DNA from: Alphaproteobacteria bacterium UBA3768
Lineage (GTDB): Bacteria; Pseudomonadota; Alphaproteobacteria; CAAHEQ01; UBA3637
Length of the DNA: 61,898 bases
Assembly (NCBI GenBank): GCA_002372315.1
Contig: DFFU01000013.1
Span: forward strand, 1 to 61,898
Direction: 5' to 3'
Below, one piece after another: positions 58,833-61,898 of the stretch. Below the pieces are notes generated by a model. It saw only the letters and a program-made list of their open reading frames with translations. It did not search any database and had not been told where the DNA came from. The translations under genes were made by a program, and so were the position numbers. Position 1 is the stretch's first letter; every line of letters starts with the position of its first letter.

Positions 58833-60356
58833 TTAGCCTTTAATCAAAGATTTTCCTGTCATTTCTTGTGGTTGCGGCAAATTCAATAGTTGAAGTAATG
58901 TTGGCGCAACATCCGCCAATTTACCAGAATTCAATTCCTTCACACCATGCGCATTAAACAATACAGCCTGAACAGGTGTGTTAGTGTGCGCCGTTTTAGG
59001 CTTACCATTTTCGTCCACCATATCTTCACAATTGCCATGATCGGCTGTAAAGAATGCACAACCATCCACTTTTTTCAAAGCTTCCAATAAACGTCCGACA
59101 CAAGTATCCACAGCTTCAACAGCCTTAATAGCTGCAGGTAATGATCCTGTATGACCCACCATGTCTCCATTGGCATAGTTCACCACGATGACATCAAATT
59201 TTTGACTTTCAATAGCCTCTACCAATTTATCGGTCACCTGTATGGCTGACATTTCTGGTTGCAAATCATAAGTCGCCACCTTTGGGGAAGGCACCAAAAT
59301 ACGCTCTTCGCCCGCAAAAACAGCCTCTCGTCCACCATTAAAGAAGAATGTAACGTGGGCATATTTTTCAGTCTCAGCGATTCGTAATTGTTTGAGTCCT
59401 GCATTGGCCACTTCTTCACCAAAAATATGCTTTAAATCTTCGGGTGGGAACAAAGTATGCATCCATGCGGTATGGTCGGATGAATATTCTGTCATAGCCA
59501 CTGCATCACAAAAAGCGACCACACGTGAACGTGGTGCTAAATTAAAATCAGGTTGCAACATCATGCGTGTAATTTCACGTGCACGATCCGAACGATAGTT
59601 GGCCATCACCACTGCATCACCATCTTTCATCCCCTGATAATCACCAATTACGCAAGGCACCACAAATTCGTCAAAGACTTCTTTTTTATAAGATTCTTCA
59701 ATCGCTTGAGTTGGCATATCAAAATGGGGACCTTGGGCATTGACAATAGCCTCATAGGCCAAGTTCACACGTTCCCAACGATTATCACGATCCATACCAT
59801 AATAGCGTCCACCCAATGTCCCAATACTCACAAAGGACATATCTTTTGTTTCGTTTAATAATTCTTGAACAAAACCTTTGGCAGAATTGGGAGGAGTATC
59901 ACGACCATCCAAAAAGCCATGAATTACCGTTTGAATGCTCGCTTGGTTTAATAATTTGGCCAGTGCAACAATGTGCCTTTGTTGGGCATGAACACCACCT
60001 GGCCCCAACAACCCCATCAAATGACAAGTACCATTTGTCTTTTTCAAATTTTCAATCAATTTTAATAAAACAGGATTTTGATCCAATGTGTGATTTTCAA
60101 TGGCCTGATCAATACGGGGTAAATCTTGCATCACAACACGCCCTGCCCCCAAATTCGTATGTCCCACTTCAGAATTACCCATTTGACCATTGGGAAGTCC
60201 CACATGTAATCCGGAAGTTTCCAACATCGTTGTTGGCCAATTTTTCACAAGTTCATGCCAAATTGGCGTTTTTCCCATTTCAATGGCATTGTTTTCTTTA
60301 CTTTGACAATAGCCCCATCCATCCAAAATACAGAGCATCACTGGTTTTTGAGTCAT
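58833..60356 (-). CDS. gpmI: 2,3-bisphosphoglycerate-independent phosphoglycerate mutase
   Basis: A 507-residue GpmI. ILDGWGY gives the N-terminal metal ligand, MGNSEVGHTNLGAGRVV contains the catalytic serine, FLDGRDTPP and TADHGNCEDM are further metal sites. It interconverts 3- and 2-phosphoglycerate in glycolysis, using Mn. First gene of the operon gpmI-envC-ctpA-rppH. Confidence 0.97.
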   Translation of the reverse strand: MTQKPVMLCILDGWGYCQSKENNAIEMGKTPIWHELVKNWPTTMLETSGLHVGLPNGQMGNSEVGHTNLGAGRVVMQDLPRIDQAIENHTLDQNPVLLKLIENLKKTNGTCHLMGLLGPGGVHAQQRHIVALAKLLNQASIQTVIHGFLDGRDTPPNSAKGFVQELLNETKDMSFVSIGTLGGRYYGMDRDNRWERVNLAYEAIVNAQGPHFDMPTQAIEESYKKEVFDEFVVPCVIGDYQGMKDGDAVVMANYRSDRAREITRMMLQPDFNLAPRSRVVAFCDAVAMTEYSSDHTAWMHTLFPPEDLKHIFGEEVANAGLKQLRIAETEKYAHVTFFFNGGREAVFAGEERILVPSPKVATYDLQPEMSAIQVTDKLVEAIESQKFDVIVVNYANGDMVGHTGSLPAAIKAVEAVDTCVGRLLEALKKVDGCAFFTADHGNCEDMVDENGKPKTAHTNTPVQAVLFNAHGVKELNSGKLADVAPTLLQLLNLPQPQEMTGKSLIKG

Positions 60357-60497
60357 TTTTTATCCTTTCTTTTATTTATTTTTGACTTATTATAACGATA
60401 TTTTTCAAAAAAGTGTACTTTTTTTTAAAAAAAAGCGTGCTTTTTGTAAAAAAAATGTGTATACGTATTATTAGAATTGATAGAAAAAGGAGTCAAA

Positions 60498-61301
60498 ATG
60501 TCAATTTTTAGTCGTATTTTTTCATCAAAAATCACCCCAGAAGTCCTACATAAGGCTTTAAAGAAAGGGGAATTCGTATTTTATTATCAACCAGAATTTG
60601 ATTTAAAAACGGGTGAAGTATTAGGGGTTGAAGCCTTAATGCGCTGGGTCAATAATAAACGTGGCATTGTCCCCCCCAATGAATTTATTCCCGTTTTGGA
60701 ACAAAGCGGTTTGATCAGCGAATTTACGGACTTTTTATTAAAACAAACACTCGCTGATTTACGCAAAATTCATGAATCGGGTTTAAAAAATGTCTTTTTA
60801 GCCATCAATCTTTCTGTTGTTCAATTAAAACAACCCAACATTGCCGAAAAGATTCAAAATGCTTTACAGGCTGCCTACATCAACTCTTCCTTTTTGGAAT
60901 GTGAAATCACTGAAACCAAGGGAATTGATCATGAATTATTAGAAAGTGATGTGTTTAAAAAATTGCAAGATTTAAATGTATCTATTTCTATTGATGATTT
61001 TGGAACTGGCTATTCTTCATTTGATTACCTGCGCTCTTTAAAAATTAAAAAGTTAAAAATTGATCAAGACTTTGTGCGTGAGATGTTTGACGATTCCAAA
61101 AATCAAACAATTATGGCTTCTATGATTCAATTGGGACATGATTTAGGCTTGCCCGTCTTAGCCGAAGGTATTGAAACAACAGGTCAAAAAGAGTGGTTAC
61201 AGGAACATGGTTGTGACATGGGACAAGGATATTGGTTCTCACGTCCTCTTCCCATTGATCAACTTTTAGACTTTTTACAAAAAAAAATACAAAATAGTTA
61301 A
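60498..61301 (+). CDS. EAL-domain cyclic-di-GMP phosphodiesterase
   Basis: A 267-residue stand-alone EAL protein starting at the ATG at 60498 (GGAGTC upstream). EALMRW is the signature, ECEITET, SIDDFGTGYSSFDYL, KIDQDFV and AEGIET supply the metal and catalytic residues, so it should hydrolyse c-di-GMP. There is no sensor or membrane part. Its presence next to pilus-like genes would fit surface-behaviour control, but the linkage is loose. Confidence 0.9.
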   Translation: MSIFSRIFSSKITPEVLHKALKKGEFVFYYQPEFDLKTGEVLGVEALMRWVNNKRGIVPPNEFIPVLEQSGLISEFTDFLLKQTLADLRKIHESGLKNVFLAINLSVVQLKQPNIAEKIQNALQAAYINSSFLECEITETKGIDHELLESDVFKKLQDLNVSISIDDFGTGYSSFDYLRSLKIKKLKIDQDFVREMFDDSKNQTIMASMIQLGHDLGLPVLAEGIETTGQKEWLQEHGCDMGQGYWFSRPLPIDQLLDFLQKKIQNS

Positions 61302-61308
61302 AAAGTAG

Positions 61309-61337
61309 TTGCAAAAACATTTTTTTTGTTTTATAGT
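61309..61337 (+). promoter_or_regulatory. Promoter of the DUF2934 gene
   Basis: TTGCAA, 17 bases, TATAGT, 31 bases before the ATG at 61369. Confidence 0.6.
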
Positions 61338-61368
61338 GTGCTTGTGTTGATTAAAAAGGAGTATTAAC

Positions 61369-61734
61369 ATGGCTCAACAAATTACTGAAAATATGATTCG
61401 GGAGGCTGCTTATTTCTTGTGGGAAAAGGCGGGACGTCCTGATGGATCTGCTGAATACTTTTGGATGAAGGCTTGTGAACAATTTTTTAAACCCAAGAAG
61501 GTTAAAATTGAAAAGCCAGCCAAGAAAGTTGCCCCCAAAACAGCAACACCAAAAGTTCAATTACAAAAAAAAGCTGAAGTAAAAAAAGATGTTACCCCCT
61601 CAAAAAAACCAACTGTAAAGGTTTTGGTAAAACCAGTAACAAATTCTACTCCAGTGAAAAAAGTTATTATAAAGGTTCAAAAGAATTCGACCACAAAAAA
61701 GGCTGAAACGCCCTTTTATGGTTCACGCAAATAG
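61369..61734 (+). CDS. DUF2934-domain protein with Lys-rich tail
   Basis: A 121-residue protein. Residues 1-40 match the DUF2934 domain (MIREAAYFLWEKAGRPDGSA and FWMKACEQF). The remaining 80 residues are rich in Lys, Pro, Val and Thr, with repeated VKK and KPT, like the disordered tails of histone-H1-like bacterial proteins. It may bind nucleic acid. AAAGGAG lies ten bases before the ATG. Confidence 0.8.
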   Translation: MAQQITENMIREAAYFLWEKAGRPDGSAEYFWMKACEQFFKPKKVKIEKPAKKVAPKTATPKVQLQKKAEVKKDVTPSKKPTVKVLVKPVTNSTPVKKVIIKVQKNSTTKKAETPFYGSRK

Positions 61735-61748
61735 TGAGTAAAAACAGG

Positions 61749-61772
61749 ACACCCCTTTTAGGGGTGTTTTTG
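61749..61772 (+). terminator. Terminator
   Basis: ACACCCC, TTTTA, GGGGTGT, then TTTTG. Confidence 0.85.
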
Positions 61773-61830
61773 TATACTTAGGAGTTTTTAGAACTAAGGT
61801 GATGCGTTCATATTTTTCATCAATTGCCTC

Positions 61831-61859
61831 TTGACAAAATATGAAACTTGTCGTATAAT
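61831..61859 (+). promoter_or_regulatory. Consensus promoter of tRNA-fMet
   Basis: TTGACA, 17 bases, TATAAT: a perfect match to the consensus. Confidence 0.85.
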
Positions 61860-61873
61860 GAGATTCTACTTGA

Positions 61874-61898
61874 CGCGGGGTAGAGCAGTCCGGTAGCT
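61874..61898 (+). tRNA. Initiator tRNA-fMet (5' part, cut by window end)
   Basis: CGCGGGGTAGAGCAGTCCGG and the next TAGCT match the start of bacterial tRNA-fMet: C at position 1 (the mispair with A72 that marks initiators) and a D arm GAGC...AGCT. The rest lies outside the window. Confidence 0.85.

Overview
The window is AT-rich bacterial DNA, most likely from a host-associated (gut-type) alphaproteobacterium. Evidence: the order gpmI-envC-ctpA-rppH, the block yfgM-bamB-der, a pilin-like protein with the N-terminus GRSMIEMLGVLAIIGVLS, and several secreted cysteine-rich proteins. I infer this lineage from gene order and protein style, not from rRNA.

The window has two halves. From 1 to about 33 kb it is accessory DNA: a ParDE-like toxin-antitoxin pair, an inverted duplication of a three-gene cassette (2.9-6.3 kb), ankyrin-type proteins, a helicase remnant, a DUF6782-like metallopeptidase, glycosidase and AnmK-like kinase genes, a pilin-like gene, a tight five-gene minus-strand operon at 18.6-24.8 kb, small enzymes (GNAT, ASCH, hexapeptide acetyltransferase, S51 peptidase, kinase-pyrophosphatase fusion), a candidate structured RNA at 28.05-28.27 kb, a SLOG protein, and two Dam-like methylases. 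Dispersed repeats lie among these genes. One repeat family ends in the same bases as the 3' end of tRNA-Pro (33071-33147), which marks the right edge of the accessory half.

From 33 kb to the end the genes are mostly core: recJ, an MsbA-like exporter, a glycosyltransferase, yfgM-bamB-der (outer-membrane assembly and ribosome biogenesis), nagZ, rarA, rppH, ctpA, envC, gpmI, an EAL protein, and the start of tRNA-fMet. Set among them are secreted or pilus-like cysteine-rich proteins, including two of about 850 residues with a type IV pilin-like N-terminus; one of these ends in a von Willebrand A domain.

The most interesting locus is the operon at 18604-24791. It encodes a thymidylate-kinase-like enzyme, a U32-family Fe-S protein, a methyltransferase fused to a viperin-like radical SAM domain, a CYTH (triphosphate-tunnel) protein, and a second methyltransferase with an unusual N-terminal domain; a Gre-like protein follows. 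Kinase next to viperin-like enzyme recalls the CMPK2-viperin pair of vertebrates. I infer a nucleotide-modification or antiviral role, or a small-molecule pathway; the sequence alone does not decide. Second in interest are the structured RNA at 28.05 kb and the pilin-vWA protein.
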